From Paraburkholderia dinghuensis (GTDB lineage: Bacteria > Pseudomonadota > Gammaproteobacteria > Burkholderiales > Burkholderiaceae): a DNA stretch of 64,000 nt. A program made the position numbers and the translations under genes. The notes under the pieces are model-generated. The model had not been told where the DNA came from, did no database searches, and saw nothing but the letters and a program-made list of their open reading frames with translations. The stretch covers positions 1-64,000 of the forward strand of contig NZ_RQIS01000005.1 in NCBI RefSeq assembly GCF_003837865.1, in the 5' to 3' direction. This document shows, piece by piece, positions 55,914 through 64,000 of this stretch. Every line of letters starts with the position of its first letter. Positions within the stretch are counted from its first letter, which is position 1.

Positions 55914-58340
55914 TTAATGCTTGACGACTTCGTTCGCGCCGGCGTCCGTCGTTTCGGCGACGGGCGCCTTCGCCTCTTCTGCCTTCACTTCTTCTTCCGG
56001 CAGAGCCTGCGGCACACGTTCGAGCGCGAGTTCGAGCACCTTGTCGATCCAGCGGACCGGCACGATTTCGATTGCGTTCTTCACGTTGTCCGGAATCTCC
56101 GAGAGATCCTTGACGTTCTCTTCCGGGATCAGCACGAGCTTGATGCCACCGCGATGCGCCGCAAGCAGCTTCTCCTTCAGGCCGCCGATCGGCAGCACTT
56201 CGCCGCGCAGCGTGATCTCGCCCGTCATCGCAACGTTGGCGCGCACCGGGATGCCCGTGAGCACGGACACCAGCGCCGTCGTCATCGCGATACCGGCGGA
56301 CGGACCGTCCTTGGGCGTTGCGCCTTCGGGCACGTGGATGTGGATGTCCTGCTTCTCGAACGCCTCATCCTTGATACCGAGACGCCGCGAACGCGAGCGC
56401 ACCACCGAACGTGCCGCTTCGACCGACTCCTTCATGACGTCGCCAAGCGAACCCGTGCGGATCACGGTGCCCTTGCCGGGCATGACCGCCGCTTCGATCG
56501 TGAGCAGATCGCCGCCGACTTCCGTCCACGCGAGGCCCGTGACCTGACCGATCTGGTTTTCCTTCGCCGCGAGACCGAAGTCGTACTTGCGCACGCCGAG
56601 GAACGTATCGAGGTTGCCGCCGTCGACCGTCACCGCGCCTTCCGCCTTCTTCAGCAGCAGCATCTTCACGACCTTGCGGCAGATCTTCGAAATTTCACGC
56701 TCAAGCGAACGCACGCCCGCCTCACGCGTGTAGTAACGAATGATGTCGCGGATCGCCTGTTCGGTGACATCGACCTCGCCAGCCTTCAAGCCGTTGTTCT
56801 TCTTCTGCTTCGGCAACAGATAGCGCTGCGCGATGCTGACCTTCTCGTCTTCCGTGTAGCCAGAAAGGCGGATGACTTCCATCCGGTCGAGCAGCGGCGG
56901 CGGGATGTTCAGCGAGTTCGACGTGGCGACGAACATCACATCTGAGAGGTCGAAATCGACTTCGATGTAGTGGTCGGCGAACGTGTGGTTCTGCTCCGGA
57001 TCGAGCACTTCGAGCAGCGCCGACGACGGATCGCCGCGGAAATCCATGCCCATCTTGTCGACTTCGTCGAGCAGGAAGAGCGGATTGCGCACGCCGACCT
57101 TCGCGAGGCTTTGCAGGATCTTGCCCGGCATCGAACCGATGTACGTACGTCGGTGACCGCGAATCTCGGCCTCGTCACGCACGCCGCCGAGCGCCATGCG
57201 GACGAACTTGCGGTTCGTTGCGCGTGCAATCGACTGGCCGAGCGAGGTCTTGCCGACACCCGGAGGCCCGACGAGGCACAGGATCGGCGCCTTGACCTTG
57301 TCCACGCGCTGTTGCACCGCGAGATACTCGAGAATGCGTTCCTTGACCTTTTCCAGACCGAAGTGGTCTTCGTCGAGCACCGCTTCGGCATTCGAGAGGT
57401 CGTTGTTGACCTTGCTCTTCTTGCGCCACGGCAGACCGATGAGCGTATCGATGTAGTTGCGCACAACGGTTGCTTCTGCCGACATCGGCGACATCAGCTT
57501 GAGCTTCTTCAGCTCGGCGTCGGCCTTCTTCTTCGCTTCCTTCGGCATGCGTGCGGCCGTGATGCGCTTCTCGAGTTCCTCGAGATCGGCACCCTCTTCG
57601 CCTTCGCCCAGTTCCTTCTGGATCGCCTTGACCTGTTCGTTCAGGTAGTACTCGCGCTGGCTCTTCTCCATCTGGCGCTTCACGCGGCCACGGATACGCT
57701 TCTCCACCTGGAGAATGTCGATCTCGGCTTCGAGCTGCGCGAGCAGATGCTCCAGACGCTCCACGACCGGGAACATCTCGAGGATGTGCTGCTTCTGGTC
57801 GAGCTTGAGCGGCAGGTGCGCGGCGATGGTGTCGGCAAGACGCCCGGCCTCGTCGATACCCGACAGCGACGTCAGGATCTCCGGCGGGATCTTCTTGTTC
57901 AGCTTCACGTACTGGTCGAACTGCGACACGATCGCGCGGCGCAACGCTTCGGTTTCGGCGCTGTCGGCGTGGTCGGGTTCGAGCGGCTGCACGTCGCACG
58001 AGAACTGCGTTTCCTGCTCTTCGATGGAGAGCGTCTTCGCGCGCTGCAGGCCTTCGACGAGCACCTTCACCGTGCCATCGGGCAGCTTCAGCATTTGCAG
58101 GATGTTTGCGACGCATCCCACTTCATACATGTCTTTTTCGGTCGGCTCATCCTTGGCGGCGGTCTTTTGCGCGACGAGCATGATGTGCTTGCCGCCCTCC
58201 ATCGCTGCTTCGAGGGCCTTGATCGACTTCGGGCGCCCCACGAAAAGGGGAATCACCATATGCGGGAAAACTACAACGTCTCGCAGCGGCAGCAGCGGGA
58301 GCGTCGTGCGTTCCGGCGGAAGGAGTTGGGTTCCTGACAT
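55914..58340 (-). CDS. lon: ATP-dependent protease Lon
   Basis: 808 residues. N-terminal substrate-binding LON domain ([20 protein letters not shown]), coiled region, AAA+ module with Walker [13 protein letters not shown] and Walker [12 protein letters not shown], and C-terminal Ser-Lys protease with [17 protein letters not shown] and the lysine in [10 protein letters not shown]. It degrades damaged and regulatory proteins. The acidic tail ([16 protein letters not shown]) extends beyond the E. coli protein. Downstream of clpX, with an intervening terminator, so it needs its own promoter. Confidence 0.97.
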   Translation of the reverse strand: MSGTQLLPPERTTLPLLPLRDVVVFPHMVIPLFVGRPKSIKALEAAMEGGKHIMLVAQKTAAKDEPTEKDMYEVGCVANILQMLKLPDGTVKVLVEGLQRAKTLSIEEQETQFSCDVQPLEPDHADSAETEALRRAIVSQFDQYVKLNKKIPPEILTSLSGIDEAGRLADTIAAHLPLKLDQKQHILEMFPVVERLEHLLAQLEAEIDILQVEKRIRGRVKRQMEKSQREYYLNEQVKAIQKELGEGEEGADLEELEKRITAARMPKEAKKKADAELKKLKLMSPMSAEATVVRNYIDTLIGLPWRKKSKVNNDLSNAEAVLDEDHFGLEKVKERILEYLAVQQRVDKVKAPILCLVGPPGVGKTSLGQSIARATNRKFVRMALGGVRDEAEIRGHRRTYIGSMPGKILQSLAKVGVRNPLFLLDEVDKMGMDFRGDPSSALLEVLDPEQNHTFADHYIEVDFDLSDVMFVATSNSLNIPPPLLDRMEVIRLSGYTEDEKVSIAQRYLLPKQKKNNGLKAGEVDVTEQAIRDIIRYYTREAGVRSLEREISKICRKVVKMLLLKKAEGAVTVDGGNLDTFLGVRKYDFGLAAKENQIGQVTGLAWTEVGGDLLTIEAAVMPGKGTVIRTGSLGDVMKESVEAARSVVRSRSRRLGIKDEAFEKQDIHIHVPEGATPKDGPSAGIAMTTALVSVLTGIPVRANVAMTGEITLRGEVLPIGGLKEKLLAAHRGGIKLVLIPEENVKDLSEIPDNVKNAIEIVPVRWIDKVLELALERVPQALPEEEVKAEEAKAPVAETTDAGANEVVKH

Positions 58341-58468
58341 TTCATTTCCCCATGAATGGAATCAGTTCGTTCGGTAAGTGAGGTCTGCACCAGCAATTGC
58401 AAGCCTCCAGCGTGTGGGAAAAGTTCAGTGACTCCAAAAAAGTGCGCCATCGACCTCAAGATAAACTA

Positions 58469-58502
58469 AAAAGCCGTTCATCTCAGTGTATGAACGGCTT
58501 TT
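58469..58502 (-). terminator. Intrinsic terminator of clpX
   Basis: AAAAGCCGTTCAT, 8-base loop, ATGAACGGCTTTT in the clpX-lon gap, 30 bases after the clpX stop. Confidence 0.88.
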
Positions 58503-58531
58503 CCCCGAAACTCTTTAGCCGGCCATCACCA

Positions 58532-59803
58532 TCAATTGGACCCTGCAACCTTCGGAGCGTCTTCGTAGATCAGGAGCGGTTTGCCGTCGCCGTCGATGAC
58601 GTTGTCGTCGATGATGACCTTGCTCACACCCTTCATGGCGGGCAAGTCGTACATCACGTCGAGCAGCGCCTGCTCGAGGATCGAGCGCAGGCCCCGCGCG
58701 CCGGTCTTGCGGCGGATCGCCTTGCGGGCGACGGCCTGCAGTGCGGCCGGGCGGATCTCCAGTTCCACGCGCTCCATGTTAAAGAGCTTGTGATACTGCT
58801 TGACGAGTGCGTTCTTCGGCTCGACGAGGATCTTCATCAGCGCCGTTTCGTCGAGCTTGCCGAGCGTCGCGACCACAGGCAGACGGCCGATCAGTTCCGG
58901 AATCAGACCGAACTTGATCAGGTCTTCGGGCTCCACTTCGCGCAGCACTTCACCTGCGTCGCGCTCCTGCTTGCTCTTCACGCTCGCGCCGAAACCAATG
59001 CCCGTCTTCTCCGTGCGGTCGGTGATGACCTTTTCGAGGCCATCGAACGCGCCGCCGCAGATGAACAGGATGTTGGTCGTATCGACCTGGATGAAATCCT
59101 GGTTCGGGTGCTTACGGCCGCCTTGCGGCGGCACCGAAGCCATGGTGCCCTCGATCAGCTTGAGGAGCGCCTGCTGCACGCCTTCACCCGACACGTCCCG
59201 CGTGATCGACGGGTTATCCGACTTGCGGCTGATCTTGTCGATTTCGTCGATATAGACGATGCCGCGCTGCGCCTTCTCGACCTCGTAATTGCAGTTCTGC
59301 AGCAGCTTCTGGATGATGTTCTCGACGTCCTCACCCACGTAGCCGGCCTCGGTCAGCGTGGTGGCGTCGGCGATCACGAACGGCACGTTCAGAAGGCGCG
59401 CAAGCGTCTGCGCGAGCAGCGTCTTGCCCGAGCCCGTGGGCCCGATCAGCAGGATGTTGCTCTTGGAGAGTTCAACTTCGTCCTTCTTGTCGAGATGCTT
59501 GAGACGCTTGTAGTGGTTGTACACCGCCACCGCGAGGATCTTCTTCGCGCGCTCCTGCCCGATCACGTACTGGTCGAGAATATCGCGGATTTCCTGCGGG
59601 CTCGGAAGGTCCGAGCGCGACAGTGCGGCGTCGACACCGGCACCCACCGCTTCGTCGCGAATGATCTCGTTGCACAGGTCGATGCATTCATCGCAGATGA
59701 ACACCGACGGCCCCGCAATCAGTTTCTTTACTTCATGCTGGCTTTTGCCGCAGAACGAGCAATACAACAGCTTTTCGCTGTTAGATCCTTTCTTGTCCGC
59801 CAT
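58532..59803 (-). CDS. clpX: ClpX unfoldase of the ClpXP protease
   Basis: 423 residues. N-terminal four-cysteine zinc domain ([12 protein letters not shown] and [10 protein letters not shown]), Walker [16 protein letters not shown], Walker [11 protein letters not shown], the RKH pore loop ([14 protein letters not shown]) and the IGF loop (KTGIGFGAS) that docks to ClpP. It unfolds tagged substrates for ClpP. 224 bases after clpP on the same strand. Confidence 0.97.
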   Translation of the reverse strand: MADKKGSNSEKLLYCSFCGKSQHEVKKLIAGPSVFICDECIDLCNEIIRDEAVGAGVDAALSRSDLPSPQEIRDILDQYVIGQERAKKILAVAVYNHYKRLKHLDKKDEVELSKSNILLIGPTGSGKTLLAQTLARLLNVPFVIADATTLTEAGYVGEDVENIIQKLLQNCNYEVEKAQRGIVYIDEIDKISRKSDNPSITRDVSGEGVQQALLKLIEGTMASVPPQGGRKHPNQDFIQVDTTNILFICGGAFDGLEKVITDRTEKTGIGFGASVKSKQERDAGEVLREVEPEDLIKFGLIPELIGRLPVVATLGKLDETALMKILVEPKNALVKQYHKLFNMERVELEIRPAALQAVARKAIRRKTGARGLRSILEQALLDVMYDLPAMKGVSKVIIDDNVIDGDGKPLLIYEDAPKVAGSN

Positions 59804-60027
59804 GGAAAGATGAGCCTCCGGACACTCTGTTTCATGATACTACGCCGTTTCCCCCGGCCACGCCGGCCCGGGGGGCGCATGAACCGCTTGCTGTGACGGC
59901 GTGTGGGCCGCAGGCTGCGAGCGCTTTTTTTCGATTATTCCACACCGCCCGCGCGGCGCCGCCAATCCCTTTTTACACGGGGGTAAAGTCCCGCTGAAAA
60001 GCGATCGGTGCGCCGGAGCGGGTGAAA

Positions 60028-60681
60028 TCAGGGACGCTTGTGAAGCACCTGGTCGACCAGTCCGTAAGCCTGCGCGTCATCGCCGGACATGAAGTTGTCG
60101 CGGTCCGTGTCGCGCGCGATGCGCTCGACCGGCTGGCCCGTGTGGTGCGCGAGCATCTGGTTCATGCGCTCCTTCAGGTACAGGATTTCGCGTGCCTGGA
60201 TTTCGATATCCGACGCCTGGCCGCGCGCGCCGCCGAGCGGCTGGTGGATCATCACGCGCGAATTCGGCAGCGCAAAACGCTTGCCCTTCGCACCCGACGC
60301 CAGCAGGAATGCCCCCATGCTGGCCGCGAGGCCCATGCAAAGGGTCGAAACGTCCGGCTTGATGAACTGCATCGTGTCGTAGATCGCCATGCCCGCCGAA
60401 ACCGAACCACCCGGGCTGTTGATGTACAAGCTGATGTCCTTGTCGGGATTCTCGCTTTCGAGAAACAACAGCTGCGCGACCACAAGGTTCGCGGTTTGAT
60501 CGTTCACTTCGCCGACCATGAACACCACGCGCTCCTTGAGCAGGCGCGAGTAGATGTCGTACGAACGCTCGCCGCGGCCGCTCGTCTCGACAACGATCGG
60601 CACGAGCCCGAGCGCCTGCGTTTCGAGGTCCCGCGTTGCGTGGGAGGTCAACGTATCCAGCGATTGAGCGCGAATGGTCAT
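60028..60681 (-). CDS. clpP: ClpP protease subunit
   Basis: 217 residues. Serine-protease triad S121 (GLAASMGAF), H146 (VMIHQPLGG) and D195 ([10 protein letters not shown]), spaced as in E. coli; oxyanion loop [10 protein letters not shown]. Start at the second ATG of the frame, which has AAGG 9 bases upstream; the ATG three codons earlier sits directly against that AAGG. It forms the barrel that degrades ClpX-delivered substrates. Downstream of tig, whose terminator separates them. Confidence 0.96.
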   Translation of the reverse strand: MTIRAQSLDTLTSHATRDLETQALGLVPIVVETSGRGERSYDIYSRLLKERVVFMVGEVNDQTANLVVAQLLFLESENPDKDISLYINSPGGSVSAGMAIYDTMQFIKPDVSTLCMGLAASMGAFLLASGAKGKRFALPNSRVMIHQPLGGARGQASDIEIQAREILYLKERMNQMLAHHTGQPVERIARDTDRDNFMSGDDAQAYGLVDQVLHKRP

Positions 60682-60783
60682 GCGATGCATCCTTGTCTGG
60701 AAAGGTTCTTCTGGTAAACCTGTATGGCGACGGACGCCGCGTTATTCAACCACACAGCGAGCATGGCCAAATTACACGGATAC

Positions 60784-60831
60784 AAAAACGGCGTGCTCGC
60801 CGTCGGTCGCTCCGACAGCCGGCACGCCGTT
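60784..60831 (-). terminator. Intrinsic terminator between tig and clpP
   Basis: Minus strand AACGGCGTGC, an inner CTGTCGG-AGCGA-CCGACGG region, GCACGCCGTT then T5. 12 bases after the tig stop; clpP therefore needs read-through or its own promoter. Confidence 0.82.
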
Positions 60832-60842
60832 GCGCAGTTGCC

Positions 60843-62189
60843 TTAAGCCTGCGCCGTCGCGCTTGCCAGTTCTTCGAAGCTCACTTGCTTGTCCGTCACT
60901 TTAGCCTTGCCGAGCACGAAGTCCACGACGTTCGATTCGACGACGAAGGCTTCCATTTCGGCAAGACGCTGCTGGTTGGAATAATACCAGCGCACGACTT
61001 CCTTCGGGTCTTCGTAACTTTTCGCGAATTCGTCGACTTCGGCACGGATCTGCTCCGGCTTTGCTTCGAGGCTGTTCGACTTCACGAGCTCGGCCAGCAC
61101 GAGGCCCAGCTTGACGCGGCGCTCGGCCTGCTCCTTGAACATCTCGGCCGGAATCGGCGCGTCCTTGGCGTTCGGCACGCCGCGCTGCTGGAGGTCCGCA
61201 CGCGCCATTTCGACGAGGCGCTGCTGGTCCTGCTCCACGAGCGCGTTCGGCACGTCGAGTTCGGCAACCTTCAGAAGCGCGTCCATCACCTGGTTCTTGA
61301 CGATGGCCTGGGTGCGGCGCTTCGCTTCGCGCTCGAGGTTTTCCTTGATCTCGGCGCGCATCTTGACGAGGTCACCGTCGGCGATGCCGAGCGACTTCGC
61401 GAATTCCGCGTCGATTTCCGGCAGGTGCGGCCACTCGACCTTGTGCATCGTGATCGTGAACTTCGCCGTCTTGCCCGCGACGTCCTTGCCGTGGTAGTCC
61501 TCGGGGAACTTCAGGTCGAATTCGCGCGACTCGCCTTCCTTCAGGCCGAGCGCAGCCGTTTCGAATTCCGGCAGCATGCGGCCCTCGCCCAGCACGAACG
61601 CGAAGCCTTCCGCGCTGCCGCCCGGGAACGCGACGTCGTCCATCTTGCCGACGAAGTCGACCGTCACGCGGTCGCCGTTCTTCGCTGCGGCGTCGGCGCC
61701 GCCGTCACCGTGTGCGCCCGCTTCGCCGCGCGCGTGGAAGTGCACGCGCTGCTTGCGCAGGATGTCGAGCGTGCGGTCGATTTCGGCTTCGGTGATCGTC
61801 GTGGTCGTGCGCTCGATTTCAGCTGCCGAAACGTCACCAAGCTTGACTTCCGGATAGACCTCGAAGGTCGCGTCGAACGCGTAGTCGCCTTCAGCGGCAT
61901 CGGCCTTCGGCGCGAAGCTCGGCTGACCGGCGACGCGCAGGTTCTCGGCGCGGCTGATGTCGAAGAATTCCTTACCAACCTTGTCGCTCAGGACTTCGGC
62001 TTCCACCTGGCCCGAGTACTGCTGCGTCACCATCTTGAGCGGCACCTTGCCCGGGCGGAAACCCGGCATGCGCACGTTCTTCGCGAGTTGGCGGATGCGC
62101 GAATCTACTTCTTTCTGCACGGCATCCTTCGGCAGGGAAATCGTCACGCGGCGTTCGAGCTTGCCGAGGTTTTCAACAACGTTAGCCAT
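60843..62189 (-). CDS. tig: Trigger factor
   Basis: Ribosome-bound chaperone. 448 residues: ribosome-binding domain with the signature [12 protein letters not shown] (~44-56), FKBP-type isomerase domain ([33 protein letters not shown]) and a helical C-terminal chaperone domain. The ATG beginning [17 protein letters not shown] is the family start. First gene of the tig-clpP-clpX-lon block. Confidence 0.97.
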   Translation of the reverse strand: MANVVENLGKLERRVTISLPKDAVQKEVDSRIRQLAKNVRMPGFRPGKVPLKMVTQQYSGQVEAEVLSDKVGKEFFDISRAENLRVAGQPSFAPKADAAEGDYAFDATFEVYPEVKLGDVSAAEIERTTTTITEAEIDRTLDILRKQRVHFHARGEAGAHGDGGADAAAKNGDRVTVDFVGKMDDVAFPGGSAEGFAFVLGEGRMLPEFETAALGLKEGESREFDLKFPEDYHGKDVAGKTAKFTITMHKVEWPHLPEIDAEFAKSLGIADGDLVKMRAEIKENLEREAKRRTQAIVKNQVMDALLKVAELDVPNALVEQDQQRLVEMARADLQQRGVPNAKDAPIPAEMFKEQAERRVKLGLVLAELVKSNSLEAKPEQIRAEVDEFAKSYEDPKEVVRWYYSNQQRLAEMEAFVVESNVVDFVLGKAKVTDKQVSFEELASATAQA

Positions 62190-62792
62190 GGCTTCAATCG
62201 TCCTAAATTTGTTCGAGCGAATCAGTAATCTTTGCTGTGCCGCGGACCGCCTGCCCACCAGGGCAAACCGGACACGCGGTGAGGCGATCTACAGCACCTG
62301 TGCCTCGTTGCGCCGCTTGCAGGTGCTTGCCTGCGCCCGTCGCCGGCACCCCCGCACCGCATCTCGCACGTCCAGCCAAAGCCGAAGGCGCGTTTCGGAT
62401 CCAGTTTCGGACCCCATCCACCTGGCTTACGGCACCAGAATGGCGGTTTGCGACGCGGTTCCGTCAAAAGAGCCAAGTATTCTAGCAAACTATTTCCGCT
62501 ATCAAACGGATTCGCCGATCGGGTTAGGCCCGAATGCGGCCAAAACACGCCTTTTTACGCCTTGCGGGCATGCCAAACGGGTCTAAACGCGGGTCTAAAC
62601 AGAGATCTGTGCAGAGGTCGATGCGGCGCACGCAAGCGCCCTGCCACACCGTCACATCGTCCGCCAACCGCGCTTTTCGCGAACTGCGTATCCAGCGAGC
62701 ACGGCGAGACTGTTAAGCTTATGGACAAGCCGGACGCCCCTCCGGCCTCAGCCGACGCCCAAACACAAGACAACTTTCCGAACAGAGACACC
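62190..62792. other. 603-bp divergent intergenic region between tig and glycerate kinase
   Basis: No credible gene. It is less GC-rich near 62470-62520, where the tig promoter is proposed. No signal for the glycerate kinase gene stands out. Confidence 0.5.
62479..62505 (-). promoter_or_regulatory. Possible sigma-70 promoter for tig
   Basis: Minus strand TTGATA, 15-base spacer, TAGAAT (or GTTTGA with 17). It would leave a leader of about 285 bases before tig, longer than usual, so another promoter closer in may exist. Confidence 0.4.
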
Positions 62793-63941
62793 ATGTCCAA
62801 CCCGTCGTCTGACACGCCTGTCGTCGTCATTGCCCCCGATTCTTTCAAAGGTTCGCTAAGTGCGGACGCAGTCGCCGCCGCGATCGCCGAAGGCATCCGC
62901 CGCGCCCGCCCGGACGCGGACATTCGCATCTGCCCCATGGCCGACGGGGGTGAAGGCACGCTCGACGCCATGCTCTCCGTCGGCGGCGAGCGCCGCTTGA
63001 TCCGCGTACGCGGCGCCGCTGGGCCGACGCGCGACGCAGCAGTCGGCCTGCTGCGTGACGGCAGTGCGGTCGTGGAAACGGCCGAGATCGTTGGCATCAC
63101 GGATCCAGTGGGCATGAGTGTGCCGGTGACCGCGCGCAGCACGATCGGCATGGGCGAGGCGATCCGCGCGCTGCTCGACGACGGTGTGCGGCGCTTCTAT
63201 GTCGCACTCGGCGGCAGCAGCACGAACGATGCCGGTGCGGGGCTGCTCGTGGGTCTCGGGATGCAGCTTTTCGACGCCGGCGGCGCACCCGTCGAACCGA
63301 CGCCAGAGGCGATCGCACGCGTGGCGCGCATCGACGTGTCGGGTCTCGATGCTCGCCTCACGGAAGCTTCGTTCGTTGCGATGTCCGACGTCGACAATCC
63401 GCTTACGGGTGACCACGGTGCAACAGCGATCTTCGGGCCGCAAAAGGGCGTGAAGCCGGACCAGATCGCACTGATCGACGCGTCGCTTGCGCGCTTTGCC
63501 GACCTCGTCGAAGCCGCGCTCAACCGTCGCGTGCGCGACGAAGCGGGTTCGGGTGCCGCGGGCGGTCTCGGCTTCGCGTTGCGCATCCTCAGCGCGAGCT
63601 TCGAGCCTGGCGCCGAGGTCGTGGCACGCCAGATCGGGCTCGATGCTGCATTGAGCGGCGCGAACTGGCTCATCACGGGCGAGGGGCGCTCGGACGTGCA
63701 GACACTGCACGGCAAGGCGCCCTTCATCGCGTGCCGCCACGCGCAGGCTGCGAGCGTGCCTGCAACGCTGCTCTCAGGCGCCATCGATCCTGTCGCGCTG
63801 CCGCGCTTGTCGGAACACTTCAGCGGCTGCTTCTCACCCGCACCCGGACCGATCACGCTCGACACCGCGATCCGCGATGCGGCGAAACTGTTAGCGAACG
63901 AAGCGGAGCAACTTGCGCGTCTGCGCTTCGATGCGCGCTGA
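62793..63941 (+). CDS. Glycerate 2-kinase (GK-II type)
   Basis: 382 residues, the usual length. Begins MSNPSSDTPVVVIAPDSFKG, the family opening, then MADGGEGTLDAML, ALGGSSTNDAGAGLLVGLG, AMSDVDNPLTGDHGATAIFG, DEAGSGAAGGLGFAL and ITGEGRSDVQTLHGKAP. It phosphorylates glycerate to 2-phosphoglycerate, linking glyoxylate or tartronate-semialdehyde metabolism to glycolysis. ATG 62721 in frame is an alternative but adds a poorly conserved leader. No glyoxylate-pathway gene is beside it within the window. Confidence 0.93.
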   Translation: MSNPSSDTPVVVIAPDSFKGSLSADAVAAAIAEGIRRARPDADIRICPMADGGEGTLDAMLSVGGERRLIRVRGAAGPTRDAAVGLLRDGSAVVETAEIVGITDPVGMSVPVTARSTIGMGEAIRALLDDGVRRFYVALGGSSTNDAGAGLLVGLGMQLFDAGGAPVEPTPEAIARVARIDVSGLDARLTEASFVAMSDVDNPLTGDHGATAIFGPQKGVKPDQIALIDASLARFADLVEAALNRRVRDEAGSGAAGGLGFALRILSASFEPGAEVVARQIGLDAALSGANWLITGEGRSDVQTLHGKAPFIACRHAQAASVPATLLSGAIDPVALPRLSEHFSGCFSPAPGPITLDTAIRDAAKLLANEAEQLARLRFDAR

Positions 63942-64000
63942 CGCGAAAACGCGCTTCTCGCTAGACTTCTCGCTAAACGATTAAAAGATGCGCGCACCAC

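Overview
The window is an ordinary stretch of beta-proteobacterial chromosome, most likely from Burkholderiaceae (Paraburkholderia, Caballeronia or Burkholderia). The support is high GC by eye, strong G/C use at third codon positions, the tig-clpP-clpX-lon-hupB-ppiD order, a single-chain PurL, and a phnW-phnX pair with a divergent LysR-type regulator. No complete mobile island, CRISPR array, phage or secondary-metabolite cluster was seen.

Layout. 1-7562 is the least conserved part. It holds the 3' end of hutH, an unknown exported protein, one complete IS3-family insertion sequence (1673-3299), an outer-membrane phospholipase A, a Spy/CpxP-like periplasmic protein and several small envelope proteins of unknown role. 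7748-10802 is the 2-aminoethylphosphonate degradation locus (phnW-phnX) with its divergent LysR regulator and two matched palindromes between them. 10818-13536 holds small accessory genes (phosphoribosyltransferase, YciI-like, PsiF-like, membrane protein). 13670-19082 runs leftward with a GT4 glycosyltransferase, an AAA ATPase, trehalose-6-phosphate synthase and an MscS-type channel, suggesting osmotic or envelope stress functions. 19454-24895 is the leftward mltG-tmk-holB-GNAT-tatD group followed by an ankyrin protein and a Rap1a/Tai-like protein. ygfZ and an NRDE-family gene diverge from mltG.

26939-36924 is a ten-gene leftward run for fatty-acid or acyl-CoA catabolism: acyl-CoA ligase, bifunctional enoyl-CoA hydratase/3-hydroxyacyl-CoA dehydrogenase, thiolase, thioesterase, oxidoreductases and a hydrolase, with a nicotinamidase inserted. 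A palindrome over the -35 region of the bifunctional gene looks like a repressor operator. 37096-40965 runs rightward: selO-msrB, yciB-bolA and a parvulin isomerase. purL is leftward. A D-amino-acid dehydrogenase-like gene, NAD(P)HX repair enzyme and pgi are rightward, followed by the divergent ybbA/tesA pair and a small lipoprotein. 52992-62189 is the leftward protein-quality-control block: tig, clpP, clpX, lon, hupB, tRNA-Val, tRNA-Asp and ppiD, punctuated by clear intrinsic terminators. The window ends with a glycerate kinase.

The most noteworthy signals are regulatory: the paired T-N11-A palindromes at 9894-9929, the operator-like palindrome at 35015-35026, and the palindrome filling a promoter spacer at 4900-4911. 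The IS element has a fused single-frame transposase with an A7G run and no visible target-site duplication. I found no convincing new multi-gene system. All function calls come from reading sequence motifs; no searches were run.
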